Below, in pieces: positions 45,816 through 55,918 of a stretch of 64,000 nt of DNA. Positions within the stretch are counted from its first letter, which is position 1. Each line of letters opens with the position of its first letter. The notes under the pieces were generated by a model that did not search any database, was not told where the DNA came from, and saw nothing but the letters and a program-made list of their open reading frames with translations. This DNA comes from Streptomyces mobaraensis (lineage in GTDB: Bacteria; Actinomycetota; Actinomycetes; Streptomycetales; Streptomycetaceae): NCBI RefSeq assembly GCF_020099395.1, contig NZ_CP083590.1, positions 4,526,001-4,590,000 on the forward strand. The letters run 5' to 3'. Position numbers and translations under genes: made by a program.

Positions 45816-47169
45816 GCGCCGCCGCGTGCGCGCCCCCGCTCTCGGCGACGAGCTCGTCGAGCGTCTGCGGCGCGCGCACGGGCGCGAACCGCACCCCGCC
45901 CGCCGTCCCCGCACCGACCCACCCGTACACCCCCGGCCGGGGCAGCGCGTTGTAGCCGAAGGGGGTGGAGAAGTAGTACGCGCCGGTGTCGAGCAGGGCG
46001 ACGTGGTCGCCGGTCTCCAGCGGCGGCAGTGCCCGGTCCACGGCCACCAGGTCGCCCGCGAAGCAGCAGGGCCCGGCGACGTCCTGGGCGACCGGCGCGC
46101 CCGTCTTCGGCAGCCCCCGGGCGTCGTACGCGGCCACCCGCAGCGGCCAGGCGTCCGGCGCGAACACCGTCCGGGTCGCCACCTGGGCGCCCGCGTGCGT
46201 CACGGCGATCCGGCGGCCCCCGGCCGACTTGGCGTACTCCACCCGGGCCAGCACCAGGCCGTGCTTGGCCGTCAGCGACCGGCCGAACTCGGTGACCAGC
46301 CCGTACCGCCCGTCGAACAGCCCCGGTACGGTCGCGGCGAGCAGCCGGGCGTAGTCGTGGTGGCTCGGGATCTCCTCGTCGGAGGCGAAGTTGACGGGGA
46401 GGCCGCCGCCGATGTCCAGGGTGTCGACCTGTTGCCGCCCGGCGAGCGCGTTGATCTCCTCGGCCAGCTCGTAGACGATCCGCGCGCCCTCCGCGAGCAG
46501 CTCCGGAGGGCAGCCCTGTGAGCCGACGTGGCCGTGCAGCCGGGTCAGCCAGGGGCGGTCCGCGTACGCCCGCAGCAGCCAGGCGCGGGCGCCCGGGTCG
46601 CGCAGCGCGACGCCGAACTTCGAGCTCTCCGTGGCGGTGCTCATCGCGCCGATGCTGCCCCCGCCCACCTGCGGGTTGACCCGGACGCCCAGCGGGGCGG
46701 CGGGCGGCCCGCCGGCCGCCACCAGGGCGTCGAGGCGGGCGAGTTCGGCCCGGCTGTCGACGTTGACGGCGACGCCGAGCGCCAGCGCCTCGCACAGCTC
46801 GGCGGGCGTCTTGGCGGGGGAGTCGAGGACGATGCGGCCGGGCGGCACGCCGGCGGCGCGGGCCAGGGCCAGCTCGCCGGGGCTGGCCGCCTCGCAGCCC
46901 AGCCCCTCGTCGGCGAGCAGCCGCAGCACGGGCACCAGGGAGGCGGCCTTGACCGCGAAGGCGTGCAGCACGTCCTGCCCGCCGCCGGTGCGGACCTCGT
47001 CGAACGCCGCGCGCAGGGCCGCCGCCGACGCCCGTATCCCGGCCACGTCCAGCAACCCGGCCACCGGGTGCCCCTCGTCCACCAGCCCCCGCGCCACCGC
47101 CGCCCGGACGGCGGCGTCCCGCCGCTCCGCCGGGCCGGGCTCCGACCGACCGTTCCCCTTCAGGCCCAC
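45799..47169 (-). CDS. Fold-type III PLP decarboxylase (diaminopimelate decarboxylase-like)
   Basis: A 456-residue LysA/ornithine-decarboxylase-like enzyme. The PLP lysine segment is [10 protein letters not shown] near residue 70. The phosphate-binding glycine loop is [10 protein letters not shown], the PLP-contacting region is [13 protein letters not shown], and the C-terminal active-site segment is AGPCCFAGD with FGYNALPRP. It differs from the housekeeping lysA in context, lying between a membrane protein gene and hutU, so it may act on another amino acid. GTG 47169 has GGAG unusually close (one base), so the start is uncertain. Confidence 0.85.
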   Translation of the reverse strand: MGLKGNGRSEPGPAERRDAAVRAAVARGLVDEGHPVAGLLDVAGIRASAAALRAAFDEVRTGGGQDVLHAFAVKAASLVPVLRLLADEGLGCEAASPGELALARAAGVPPGRIVLDSPAKTPAELCEALALGVAVNVDSRAELARLDALVAAGGPPAAPLGVRVNPQVGGGSIGAMSTATESSKFGVALRDPGARAWLLRAYADRPWLTRLHGHVGSQGCPPELLAEGARIVYELAEEINALAGRQQVDTLDIGGGLPVNFASDEEIPSHHDYARLLAATVPGLFDGRYGLVTEFGRSLTAKHGLVLARVEYAKSAGGRRIAVTHAGAQVATRTVFAPDAWPLRVAAYDARGLPKTGAPVAQDVAGPCCFAGDLVAVDRALPPLETGDHVALLDTGAYYFSTPFGYNALPRPGVYGWVGAGTAGGVRFAPVRAPQTLDELVAESGGAHAAALSGLR

Positions 47170-47230
47170 GCTCCTACTTCACCACCGGACCCGGCGCGGC
47201 GCCACGGCGCGAAGGGGCCCGCCCCACCTG

Positions 47231-47277
47231 TTGACTAGACGTATTCACCGGCCCAGTATGTGCAGAAGTTCTATTCA
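47231..47277 (+). promoter_or_regulatory. hutU promoter with candidate operator
   Basis: TTGACT at 47231-47236 and CAGTAT at 47254-47259 are spaced exactly 17 bases, a good housekeeping promoter. Directly after it, TGCAGAAGTTCTATTCA (47261-47277) resembles the palindrome upstream of the RpiR gene and would cover the transcription start. Confidence 0.6.
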
Positions 47278-47323
47278 AAAAGGCCGGCGTCCGTCGAGGC
47301 CGGGAGTCAGGGAGGCAGGGCCC

Positions 47324-48988
47324 ATGTCAGGACCGCGACCCGTGCGAGCGCCGCGAGGCACCGAGCTCAGCGCCCTGGGCTGGCAGCAGGAGGCCGCCCT
47401 GCGCATGCTCCAGAACAACCTCGACCCCGAGGTCGCCGAGCACCCCGACAAGCTCGTCGTCTACGGCGGCACCGGCAAGGCCGCCCGCGACTGGCGCTCC
47501 TTCGACGCCATGGTCCGCACGCTGCGGACCCTCAAGCAGGACGAGACCATGCTCGTCCAGTCGGGCCGCCCGGTCGGCGTGATGCAGACGCACGAGTGGG
47601 CGCCGCGCGTCCTGATCGCCAACTCCAACCTGGTCGGCGACTGGGCGAACTGGGAGGAGTTCCGCCGCCTGGAGGCCCTCGGCCTCACCATGTACGGCCA
47701 GATGACCGCCGGTTCGTGGATCTACATCGGCACCCAGGGCATCCTCCAGGGCACCTACGAGACCTTCGCCGCCGTCGCCGCCAAGAAGTTCCAGGGCACC
47801 CTCGCCGGGACGATCACCCTCACCGCCGGTCTCGGCGGCATGGGCGGCGCCCAGCCGCTCGCCGTCACCATGAACGACGGCGTCGCGATCTGTATCGACT
47901 GCGACCCGCGCGCCATCGACCGCCGCATCGAGCACCGCTACCTCGACGTGAAGGCCGACTCCGTCGACCACGCGCTCCGGCTGGCCGTCGAGGCCCGCGA
48001 CGCCCGCCGCCCGCTGTCCATCGGCGTCCTCGGCAACGCGGCCGAGCTCGTCCCGCAGCTCCTCGCGATGGGCGCGCCCATCGACATCGTCACCGACCAG
48101 ACCTCCGCCCACGACCCGCTCGCCTACCTGCCGACCGGCATCGCCTTCGAGGACATGGCCGACGCCGCCGCCAAGGACCCGGCCGGCTTCACCACGCGCG
48201 CCCGGGAGTCCATGGCGAAGCACGTCGAGGCCATGGTCGGCTTCCAGGACGCCGGCGCCGAGGTCTTCGACTACGGCAACTCCATCCGCGGCGAGGCCCA
48301 GCTCGCCGGCTACGACCGGGCGTTCGCCTTCCCCGGCTTCGTCCCCGCCTACATCCGGCCGCTGTTCTGCGAGGGCAAGGGCCCCTTCCGCTGGGCCGCC
48401 CTCTCCGGCGACCCCGCCGACATCGCCCGCACCGACAAGGCGATCCTCGACCTCTTCCCCGAGAACGAATCCCTGGCCCGCTGGATCAAGATGGCCGGGG
48501 AACGCGTCCACTACCAGGGGCTGCCCGCCCGCATCTGCTGGCTCGGCTACGGCGAGCGCGACCGGGCCGGCGAGCGCTTCAACGACATGGTGGCGAGCGG
48601 CGAACTGTCCGCCCCCGTCGTCATCGGCCGCGACCACCTCGACTGCGGCTCCGTCGCCTCGCCCTACCGCGAGACGGAGGCCATGCTCGACGGCTCCGAC
48701 GCCATCGCCGACTGGCCGCTGCTCAACGCCATGGTCAACGTCGCCTCCGGCGCCTCCTGGGTCTCCCTCCACCACGGCGGCGGCGTCGGAATGGGCCGCT
48801 CCCTCCACGCCGGCCAGGTGACGGTCGCCGACGGCACGCCGCTGGCCGGCGAGAAGATTCGCCGGGTGCTGACCAACGACCCGGGGATGGGTGTGATCCG
48901 GCACGTCGACGCCGGGTACGACATCGCGGAGTCGGTGGCCGAGAACCGGGGCGTCCGGGTGCCGATGCGCGAGGGTGAGCAGGCGTGA
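47324..48988 (+). CDS. hutU: Urocanate hydratase
   Basis: Converts urocanate to imidazolone propionate in histidine degradation using tightly bound NAD. The 554 residues are the normal length. Family segments include [19 protein letters not shown], the NAD-binding [16 protein letters not shown] near residues 165-180, and the C-terminal [22 protein letters not shown] 47324 has GGAGG eight bases upstream. It is first of the hut genes here; hutH is not in the window. The stop overlaps the GTG of the next gene (GTGA). Confidence 0.97.
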   Translation: MSGPRPVRAPRGTELSALGWQQEAALRMLQNNLDPEVAEHPDKLVVYGGTGKAARDWRSFDAMVRTLRTLKQDETMLVQSGRPVGVMQTHEWAPRVLIANSNLVGDWANWEEFRRLEALGLTMYGQMTAGSWIYIGTQGILQGTYETFAAVAAKKFQGTLAGTITLTAGLGGMGGAQPLAVTMNDGVAICIDCDPRAIDRRIEHRYLDVKADSVDHALRLAVEARDARRPLSIGVLGNAAELVPQLLAMGAPIDIVTDQTSAHDPLAYLPTGIAFEDMADAAAKDPAGFTTRARESMAKHVEAMVGFQDAGAEVFDYGNSIRGEAQLAGYDRAFAFPGFVPAYIRPLFCEGKGPFRWAALSGDPADIARTDKAILDLFPENESLARWIKMAGERVHYQGLPARICWLGYGERDRAGERFNDMVASGELSAPVVIGRDHLDCGSVASPYRETEAMLDGSDAIADWPLLNAMVNVASGASWVSLHHGGGVGMGRSLHAGQVTVADGTPLAGEKIRRVLTNDPGMGVIRHVDAGYDIAESVAENRGVRVPMREGEQA

Positions 48989-50310
48989 CCCATTCAGCCC
49001 GTCCGGCGATTGAGGACAACCGCGCGGAGCGCGGTTTCGGGGGTGCGGGGGCGCAGCCCCCGCAAGAAACGGGAAGGGGCGGGGCCGGGGCACAGCCCGC
49101 CGCAGGCGCGAGCTTCCACGAGATGTGGCGCGACCTCGCCCCCATCGGCCGGAACTCCGAAAGCGGCGGCTACCGCCGCCACGCCTGGACCGGCGCCGAC
49201 ACCGACTGCCGTGAATGGTTCAAGGCACAGGCGGAGACCCGCGGCCTCACCTACGAGGTCGACCGCAACGGCAACCAGTGGGCGTGGCTCGGCGACCCCA
49301 CCGCCGGCGACGCCGTCGTCACCGGCTCGCACCTCGACTCCGTCCCCGACGGCGGCGCCTTCGACGGCCCCCTCGGCGTCGTGTCGTCCTTCGCCGCCCT
49401 CGACGGGCTCCGCGCACGCGGCGCCGCGCCCACCCGCCCCCTCGCCGTCGTCAACTTCGGCGACGAGGAGGGCGCCCGGTTCGGCGTCGCGTGCGTCGGT
49501 TCCCGGCTCGCCGCCGGCACGCTGACCCCCGAGGCCGCGCACGCGCTGCGCGGCGCCGACGGCGTCGGCCTGCCGCAGGCGATGGAACGGGCGGGGTACG
49601 ACCCGGAGGCCATCGGCCCCGACCCCGAACGCCTCGCCCGCGTCGGCGCGTTCGTCGAGCTGCACGTCGAGCAGGGCCGCGCGCTCGCCGAGACGCCGCA
49701 CCCCGTCGGCGTCGCCTCCGCGATCTGGCCGCACGGCCGCTGGCGGTTCGACTTCCACGGCGAGGCCAACCACGCGGGCACCACGCGCATCGAGGACCGC
49801 AGGGACCCGATGCTCACCTACGCCAACACCGTCCTGGCCGCCCGCAAGAAGGCGCGCCTCGCCGGTGCCCTCGCCACCTTCGGCAAGGTCGCCGTCGAAC
49901 CCAACGGCGTCAACGCCATCGCGTCCCTCGTCCGCGGCTGGCTCGACTCGCGGGCCGCCGACGAGGCCACCCTGGCCGAGGTCGTCGCCGCCATCGAGCA
50001 GGCCGCCGTCGAACGCGGCCTCCGCGACGGCGTGGACGTCCGCGTCACCCGCGAGTCGTTCACCCCCGTCGTCGAGTTCGCCCACGGCCTCCGCGACGAG
50101 CTCGCCGGACTGCTCGGCGGCGTGCCCGTGCTCCCCACGGGCGCGGGACACGACGCCGGGATCCTCTCCGCCGCCGTCCCCACCGCCATGCTGTTCGTAC
50201 GCAACCCCACCGGCGTCTCGCACTCGCCGGCCGAGACGGCCACCGAGGACGACTGCCTGGCCGGGGTGACCGCACTCACCGACGTACTGGAGGGCCTCGC
50301 GTGCCGGTGA
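48985..50310 (+). CDS. M20-family amidohydrolase (allantoate amidohydrolase-like) in the hut operon
   Basis: Zinc hydrolase of 441 residues from GTG 48985. The metal and catalytic motifs are [54 protein letters not shown] and the C-terminal [10 protein letters not shown]. In this context it probably hydrolyses N-formylglutamate made by HutF, replacing HutG. The start overlaps hutU as GTGA, but residues about 5-42 are encoded by an inserted copy of the genomic palindromic repeat. The native protein presumably ran from VTHS directly to [11 protein letters not shown] 49123 (MWRDLAPIG) is the alternative start. Confidence 0.87.
   Translation: MTHSARPAIEDNRAERGFGGAGAQPPQETGRGGAGAQPAAGASFHEMWRDLAPIGRNSESGGYRRHAWTGADTDCREWFKAQAETRGLTYEVDRNGNQWAWLGDPTAGDAVVTGSHLDSVPDGGAFDGPLGVVSSFAALDGLRARGAAPTRPLAVVNFGDEEGARFGVACVGSRLAAGTLTPEAAHALRGADGVGLPQAMERAGYDPEAIGPDPERLARVGAFVELHVEQGRALAETPHPVGVASAIWPHGRWRFDFHGEANHAGTTRIEDRRDPMLTYANTVLAARKKARLAGALATFGKVAVEPNGVNAIASLVRGWLDSRAADEATLAEVVAAIEQAAVERGLRDGVDVRVTRESFTPVVEFAHGLRDELAGLLGGVPVLPTGAGHDAGILSAAVPTAMLFVRNPTGVSHSPAETATEDDCLAGVTALTDVLEGLACR
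48995..49110. repeat. Mosaic palindromic repeat, copy D (inside coding frame)
   Basis: Contains cagcccgtccggcgattgag, cgcgcggagcgcggtttcgg, GCGGGGGCGCAGCCCCCGC, aagaaacggg and cggggcacagcccgccgcag, all found in copies A-C. It lies between the coupled hutU stop / amidohydrolase start and the conserved amidohydrolase domain, and it keeps the frame. Confidence 0.88.
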
Positions 50311-51647
50311 CCACCACCTACTGGGCGGAACACGCCTGGCTCGGCACCCACGTCGAGCCCGGCGTGGCCATCGACGCCGACCCGGCCGACGGCCGGATCA
50401 CGGCCGTGCGCACCGAGGTGACGGCACCCCCGCCCGGGGCGGTGACCCTGCGCGGGCTCACCCTCCCGGGCCTGGCCAACGCCCACAGCCACGCCTTCCA
50501 CCGGGCCCTGCGGGGCGCCGTCCAGATCGGCTCCGGCACCTTCTGGACCTGGCGCGACACCATGTACGGCGTCTCCGACAAGCTCACCCCCGATCGCTAT
50601 TTCGCACTCGCCCGCGCCACCTACGCCGAGATGGCCCTCGCCGGTGTCACCTGCGTCGGCGAGTTCCACTACCTCCACCACGCGCCCGGCGGCTCCCGCT
50701 ACGACGACCCCAACGCCATGGGCGAGGCGCTGCTCGCCGCCGCCGCCGAAGCCGGCATCCGCATCACCCTCCTCGACACCGCCTACCTCTCCGCCGGCTT
50801 CGGCGAACCGCCCAACCGGCACCAGCTCCGCTTCTCCGACGGCACGGCCGACGCCTGGGCCGAACGCGCCGACGCCCTCAAGGGGTGCGGGCACGCCCGG
50901 ATCGGCGCGGCCGTGCACTCCGTGCGCGCGGTGCCCGCCGACCAGCTGGCCACCGTCGCCGCCTGGGCCGCCGACCGCGCGGCCCCGCTGCACGTCCACC
51001 TCTCCGAGCAGACCGCCGAGAACGACGCCTGCCGCGCCGCCCACGGCGTCACCCCGACCCGGCTCCTCGCGGACCACGGCGTCCTCGGCCCGCGCACCAC
51101 GGCCGTGCACGCCACCCACCTCACCGACGAGGACATCGCCCTGCTCGGCGGCTCCTCCACCGGCACCTGCATGTGCCCCACCACCGAACGCGACCTCGCC
51201 GACGGCATCGGCCCCGCCGCCGCCCTCCAGCGGGCCGGCTCCCCGCTCTCCCTGGGCAGCGACAGCCACGCCGTCATCGACCTCCTCGAAGAGGCCCGCG
51301 CGATGGAGCTCGACGAGCGCCTGCGCACCCGCACCCGGGGCCACTGGACGGCCGCCGCCCTGCTGCGCGCCGCCACCGCCGACGGCCACGCCGCCCTCGG
51401 CTGGTCCGACGCCGGCCGCATCGAGCCCGGCGCCCTCGCCGACCTCACGACCGTCGCGCTGGACTCCGTCCGCACGGCAGGCCCGCACCCGCGGCTGGGC
51501 GCCGAGACGGCCGTATTCGCGGCGACCAACGCGGACGTACGGCATACCGTCGTCGGCGGACGGCACGTCGTAGGGGACGGTGCCCACCTGCTCGTGGAGG
51601 ACGTGGCGAACGCCCTGGCCGACTCCATCGCGGCCCTGCGCTCCTGA
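50307..51647 (+). CDS. hutF: Formimidoylglutamate deiminase
   Basis: Amidohydrolase-superfamily enzyme converting N-formimidoyl-glutamate to N-formylglutamate plus ammonia, 446 residues. The first metal motif is [13 protein letters not shown], followed by the family segment [12 protein letters not shown]. Further metal and active-site residues are in [16 protein letters not shown] and the aspartate segment [19 protein letters not shown] 50307 overlaps the previous stop as GTGA; a GTG two codons earlier is also in frame. Its presence defines the two-step HutF/deformylase branch of histidine degradation. Confidence 0.94.
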   Translation: MTTTYWAEHAWLGTHVEPGVAIDADPADGRITAVRTEVTAPPPGAVTLRGLTLPGLANAHSHAFHRALRGAVQIGSGTFWTWRDTMYGVSDKLTPDRYFALARATYAEMALAGVTCVGEFHYLHHAPGGSRYDDPNAMGEALLAAAAEAGIRITLLDTAYLSAGFGEPPNRHQLRFSDGTADAWAERADALKGCGHARIGAAVHSVRAVPADQLATVAAWAADRAAPLHVHLSEQTAENDACRAAHGVTPTRLLADHGVLGPRTTAVHATHLTDEDIALLGGSSTGTCMCPTTERDLADGIGPAAALQRAGSPLSLGSDSHAVIDLLEEARAMELDERLRTRTRGHWTAAALLRAATADGHAALGWSDAGRIEPGALADLTTVALDSVRTAGPHPRLGAETAVFAATNADVRHTVVGGRHVVGDGAHLLVEDVANALADSIAALRS

Positions 51648-52213
51648 GGCGGCCGGGCCCGGTGGACCCGTTCGGCTCGACGCGACTGCCGGGTCCATCC
51701 GGTCCGGCGGGCCTGCCGGGTCCGTTCGGTTGGCCGGAGCGGCCCGGCTCGTTCGGTCCGGCCGGGATCCCTGGCCCGTTCGGGTCCTGGGACGCGCCTG
51801 GCGCGTGCGCTCCGACAGCCCTGCCCGGTCCGTCCGATCCATCGGGACTGCCCGGTTCGCACGGTCGTCCGGAACTGCCCGGCCCGACCGGGCCGTTCGG
51901 TATCCCGGGCCCGAGCGGTCCGGGGGACCTGCCGGGCCCGCCCGGTCCGCCGGGGCCGGTAGGTTCGGCGGAGCGGCCGGCCCCGGCCCGCGAGCGTCCG
52001 TTCCCGGACCGCCGGGAAGAGGAACCGGGCGGGAAGCCGGACACGGCCGCCCCCGGGCCCCGAGCCGGAAACCCCGTCCGAACACCCGTCGAGATCCCCG
52101 ACCGGAAGCCCGGCGACATCCCCGACCACATCCCCGACTCGCACCCCGCCCGAACCCCCGGCAAGAAGCGGCCGAGCCCGAAGCGCCCGAACCCGAAGGA
52201 CGTCATCACCCCC
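51648..52213 (+). other. hutF-hutI spacer with collagen-like triplets in frame
   Basis: A 566-base spacer in an otherwise overlapping operon. In the frame of hutI it is open throughout. From about 51683 it encodes 31 consecutive triplets of form X-Y-Gly type (for example [15 protein letters not shown]), 24 of them with glycine in register. A Pro-, Arg- and Asp-rich stretch with IPD and TPG repeats follows. An in-frame GTG at 51662 could start a 576-residue fusion, but the ribosome site is poor. It may be a decaying minisatellite. Confidence 0.6.
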
Positions 52214-53392
52214 ATGGCCCCCAACACCACGGCGATCACCAACATCGGCAGCCTCGTCACCAACGATCCCTCCCTCCCCGGTACAGGCCCCCTCGGTGTG
52301 ATCCAGGACGCGGCGGTCGTCATCGACGGCGACCGCATCGCCTGGGTCGGTCCGACAAGCAAAGCACCCGCCACTGACAACGCCGTCGACGCCGAGGGCC
52401 GGGCGGCCCTCCCGGGCTTCGTGGACTCCCACTCCCACCTCGTCTTCGCCGGCGACCGGACCGAGGAGTTCAACGCCCGGATGTCCGGCCGGAGCTACAG
52501 CGCCGGCGGCATCCGCACCACCGTCGCCGCCACCCGCGCCGCGACCGACGCGGAGCTGGAGGCCAACCTCCGGCGCCACCTCGACGAGGCCCTCCGCCAG
52601 GGCACCACCACCCTGGAGACCAAGTCCGGCTACGGCCTCAGCGTCCACGACGAGGCCCGCGCCCTGCGGATCGCCGCCGCCCACACCGACGAGGTCACCT
52701 ACCTCGGCGCCCACGTCGTCGCCCCCGAGTTCGCCGACGACCCGGACGGCTACGTCGCGCTCGTCACCGGCGAGATGCTCGACGCCTGCGCCCCGCACGC
52801 CCGTTGGGTCGACGTCTTCTGCGAGCGCGGCGCGTTCGACGGCGACCAGGCCCGTACGGTCCTGGAGGCGGGGATCGCCAAGGGGCTGCACGCCCGCGTC
52901 CACGCCAACCAGCTGGGCCACGGCCCGGGCGTCCGGCTCGCCGTCGAGCTCGGCGCCGCCTCCGCCGACCACTGCACCCACCTCACCGACGCGGACGTCG
53001 ACGCCCTGGCCTCCGGCGAAACGGTCGCCACCCTGCTGCCCGGCGCGGAGTTCTCGACACGCGCCCCTTGGCCGGACGCGCGCCGGCTCCTCGACGCGGG
53101 CGTCACCGTCGCGCTGTCCACGGACTGCAACCCCGGCTCGTCCTTCACTAGTTCGGTGCCGTTCTGCGTCGCCCTGGCCGTGCGCGACATGGGGATGACC
53201 CCCGACGAGGCCGTCTGGGCCGCCACCGCGGGCGGCGCCGCGGCCCTGCGCCGCACCGACGTCGGCCGTGTCACCCCCGGCGCCCGCGCCGATCTTGTCC
53301 TTCTCGACGCGCCGAGCCATGTCCACCTCGCCTACCGGCCGGGCGTCCCCCTGGTCTCCGCGGTCTGGCGCGGGGGCGTCCGCGAGGTCTGA
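52214..53392 (+). CDS. hutI: Imidazolonepropionase
   Basis: Hydrolyses imidazolone propionate to N-formimidoyl-glutamate, 392 residues from ATG 52214. Motifs are [10 protein letters not shown] at the start, the metal motif [33 protein letters not shown], and the late aspartate in [10 protein letters not shown]. The canonical N-terminus matches ATG 52214, although the AAGGA upstream is 13 bases away. The frame continues open upstream through the collagen-like spacer to 50885, so an N-terminal extension cannot be excluded. Confidence 0.94.
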   Translation: MAPNTTAITNIGSLVTNDPSLPGTGPLGVIQDAAVVIDGDRIAWVGPTSKAPATDNAVDAEGRAALPGFVDSHSHLVFAGDRTEEFNARMSGRSYSAGGIRTTVAATRAATDAELEANLRRHLDEALRQGTTTLETKSGYGLSVHDEARALRIAAAHTDEVTYLGAHVVAPEFADDPDGYVALVTGEMLDACAPHARWVDVFCERGAFDGDQARTVLEAGIAKGLHARVHANQLGHGPGVRLAVELGAASADHCTHLTDADVDALASGETVATLLPGAEFSTRAPWPDARRLLDAGVTVALSTDCNPGSSFTSSVPFCVALAVRDMGMTPDEAVWAATAGGAAALRRTDVGRVTPGARADLVLLDAPSHVHLAYRPGVPLVSAVWRGGVREV

Positions 53393-53629
53393 CCCGGACG
53401 GCCGGCGGCCGGGCCGCGGCTCGCGGAAACCCGGCCGCCGGGCCGAGGCCGGGCCCCGCAGCTCGGTCCACGGCTGGGAACTCGCGGCCCGGACCCGTGG
53501 CCCGGGATAACGGCGCGGCCCGGCGCCCGGCGCCCCCGGTCCAGCGCCCGCGCCCCCCGGCCCAGCACCCCACCCCCGCTCCCGGCGTCCCACCCGGCAC
53601 CCATGCCAAGGCGGACCGCCGGCCAGGGC

Positions 53630-54874
53630 TCAGCCCTCCGCCTCCCGCCGCCAGGCGATCCGCACCTCCGGCAGGTCCGCCCCCGGCGCGTCCAGCTCCG
53701 GTGCGGGCCGGCCGCGCAGGTGCAGCCCGAAGAAGGCCGCCACGTAACGGCTCGTCACCGCCTGCGCGCGGCGCCCGTCCAGGCTGCCGAAGAACCGCTG
53801 GAACCGCTCCGGCGGCCAGGTTGCCGCCAGTTCCAGGCCGACGCCCAGCGGCGCGAGGTCGGTGAAGCCGTAGTGCCGGGTGCCCAGCAGGTTCACCTTG
53901 CGGCCCCACGCCCGGTGGGCCGCCATGAACGCGTCCCAGCCCGGGTCCGTCGAGTCCTCCGTGAAGAGCATGAACGGCTGCGTAAGCCCGGTGCGTACGG
54001 CGTCCGTCAGCAGCCGGCCGTCGAGCACGGCGCCGGCCGAGAACCGGGCGTCCGTGCGCAGCGCCTCCGCGGCGGCCGAGCCGCCCAGCGAGTGCCCGAA
54101 CGCGCCGACCCGGTCGAAGTCGACGGCGGCGCTGACCGCGGGCGCCGGGCTCGGGCCCCGCTCGCCGCTCAGCACGTCCAGGACGAAGCGCAGGTCCGCC
54201 GCCCGGACGTCGGAGTACCGGCGCAGCCGCTCGGGGTCGCCCGTCGGCGGGTTGCCGGGGACGACGCGGCCGTCGGGGAACTCGGCGGGCCCGTCGTGGG
54301 TGTGGTTGACGCCCACCACCACACAGCCCTGGGAGGCGAGTTCCTGGGCGAACGCGGTGCCCGTCGCGGCCGGGTCCTGGCGGCCGGGGCTGTAGAGGAT
54401 CAAGGGCGCGTCCCGGAGCGCACGGCTCACGGGCGCGCCGGCGCGCGACTGCGTGCGCACCCGGGAAAGCGAGCCCGCCGGCAGGCCGAAGCGCTGCTCC
54501 ACCAGAGGCAGGAGGCCGCCGGTGAGGTAGGGGGCGGTCGTCCGCACGGAGTCGGCGCCCGAGGCGTACCAGACCTGCACCATGAGCTCACGCGGTGCCC
54601 GTGTGGGCGCGTAGGGGTCCGTACGGCGGGTGTCCACGAGGTGCAGCCGTGTGGTGCCCACCGGGCAGGGGCCGGAGGGGGCCGGGAGCGGTACGGGGTC
54701 CATCGACGGTGTGCGGGGCGCGTGCGTCGCGGCGTGCGCCGCCGGGCCCAGGGCGTCCGCGGCTCCACCGGTCAGGGCGGCGCCCACCGCGCCCGCCGAG
54801 GCCCGGAGGAGCGAGCGGCGTCCTAAGGACGTCCGGGGCGCCTCGGACGCCCCGGAGGTGCCGGAACGGTTCAT
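53630..54874 (-). CDS. Secreted alpha/beta hydrolase (PAF-acetylhydrolase/lipase type)
   Basis: A 414-residue serine hydrolase. The N-terminus carries a twin-arginine-like signal (LGRRSLLRASAGAVGAAL) with cleavage expected near AAHA. The nucleophile elbow is FGHSLGG, the oxyanion region is LILYSPGRQD, and a histidine follows in GTRHYGFTD. The whole fits the platelet-activating-factor acetylhydrolase / actinobacterial lipase family. ATG 54874 has GGGAGAAGAG upstream, in preference to longer starts. It is convergent with hutI and divergent from the racemase gene. Confidence 0.87.
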   Translation of the reverse strand: MNRSGTSGASEAPRTSLGRRSLLRASAGAVGAALTGGAADALGPAAHAATHAPRTPSMDPVPLPAPSGPCPVGTTRLHLVDTRRTDPYAPTRAPRELMVQVWYASGADSVRTTAPYLTGGLLPLVEQRFGLPAGSLSRVRTQSRAGAPVSRALRDAPLILYSPGRQDPAATGTAFAQELASQGCVVVGVNHTHDGPAEFPDGRVVPGNPPTGDPERLRRYSDVRAADLRFVLDVLSGERGPSPAPAVSAAVDFDRVGAFGHSLGGSAAAEALRTDARFSAGAVLDGRLLTDAVRTGLTQPFMLFTEDSTDPGWDAFMAAHRAWGRKVNLLGTRHYGFTDLAPLGVGLELAATWPPERFQRFFGSLDGRRAQAVTSRYVAAFFGLHLRGRPAPELDAPGADLPEVRIAWRREAEG

Positions 54875-55033
54875 GCGTCTCTTCTCCCAAGCGAAGCGGC
54901 CGAGATCGAGAGATCGAGTGTTGATCATCGGCGTCATCACATCACCCCCACGTTTCCCGCGGAACCCCCGTTGCGGCCACCGTCACATCACAACTCGGTT
55001 GCCCCCAGAGGCGGCCGGGGCGAAAGTGACCCG

Positions 55034-55723
55034 ATGAAGACGATCGGGTTGCTGGGTGGCATGAGCTGGGAGTCCACCGCCGAGTACTACCGGCTGCTGA
55101 ACGAGCGCACGCGCGAGCGCCTCGGCGGACTCCACTCCGCCAAGTGCGTGCTGTACTCGGTGGACTTCGCGGAGGTCGAGCGGCTCCAGGTGGAGGGCCG
55201 CTGGGAGGAGGCGGGCGACGTCCTGGCCGCCGCCGCGAAGTCCCTGTCGGCGGCGGGCGCGGAGCTGCTGCTCATCTGCACCAACACCATGCACAAGGTC
55301 GCGGACCGGGTGGAGGCCGCCGCCGGCGTCCCGCTGCTGCACATCGCGGACGCCACCGCCGAGGCCGTGCGCGCGGCCGGCGTGCGCCGCGTCGGCCTGC
55401 TCGGCACCGCCTTCACCATGGAGCAGGACTTCTACCGCGACCGGGTCGCGGCGGGCGGCCTGGAGGTCCTGGTGCCGGACGCGGAGGGCCGCGCGACCGT
55501 GCACCGGGTGATCTACGAGGAGCTGTGCGCCGGGATCGTCCGCGAGGAGTCCCGCGAGGCGTACCGGGCGATCATCCGCGAGCTCGTCGCGGCGGGGGCG
55601 GAGGGCATCATCCTCGGCTGCACGGAGATCGAACTCCTCGTCGGCGCCGAGGACAGCCCGGTGCCGGTCTTCCCGACCGCCCGGCTGCACGCCGAGGCGG
55701 CGGTCGCCCGGGCGCTGGCCTAG
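55034..55723 (+). CDS. Aspartate/glutamate racemase family protein
   Basis: PLP-independent racemase of 229 residues. The two catalytic cysteines are in ICTNTMHKV (about residue 83) and ILGCTEIELL (about residue 195). The start MKTIGLLGGMSWEST is typical of the family, which makes D-Asp or D-Glu. The ribosome site is weak. The gene ends at an amber TAG, after which the same frame continues for 30 codons of Ala/Pro/Glu-rich repeats before a TGA at 55814-55816. Confidence 0.9.
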   Translation: MKTIGLLGGMSWESTAEYYRLLNERTRERLGGLHSAKCVLYSVDFAEVERLQVEGRWEEAGDVLAAAAKSLSAAGAELLLICTNTMHKVADRVEAAAGVPLLHIADATAEAVRAAGVRRVGLLGTAFTMEQDFYRDRVAAGGLEVLVPDAEGRATVHRVIYEELCAGIVREESREAYRAIIRELVAAGAEGIILGCTEIELLVGAEDSPVPVFPTARLHAEAAVARALA

Positions 55724-55816
55724 CCGGAAGGAGCGCCGGCCGAGCCGGAAGGGGCGCCGGCCGACGTGCCGGAGGCGGCGCCGGCCGAGCTGTCGGAGGC
55801 GGCGCCGGCCGGCTGA
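55724..55816 (+). repeat. In-frame 21/24-base repeats after the racemase stop
   Basis: Four units, each ending gcgccggccg or similar, of 21 or 24 bases (multiples of three). They translate as PEGAPAEPEGAPADVPEAAP followed by AELSEAAPAG in the racemase frame. The tract could be a C-terminal tail cut off by the TAG, or non-coding. Confidence 0.65.
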
Positions 55817-55844
55817 CGCGAGAGCGCCGGCCCCGGGAAACGGC

Positions 55845-55877
55845 GGTGCGCCGCGCGGGAGTTCCGCGCGGCGCACC
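55845..55877. terminator. Terminator between the racemase and sigma factor genes
   Basis: Perfect 14-base stem GGTGCGCCGCGCGG (55845-55858) and its complement (55864-55877), five-base loop, between convergent genes. Confidence 0.82.
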
Positions 55878-55918
55878 GTACGTCCGGAGGCGGCGGACCG
55901 GCCGGCCCGCCCGTCGTG

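Noticed and set aside
51445..52473. Minus-strand collagen-like frame opposite the hutF-hutI spacer
   Set aside because: Gly (GGN) and Pro (CCN) codons are reverse complements, so a Gly/Pro-rich frame on one strand produces one on the other. Only the plus frame continues into a real gene.
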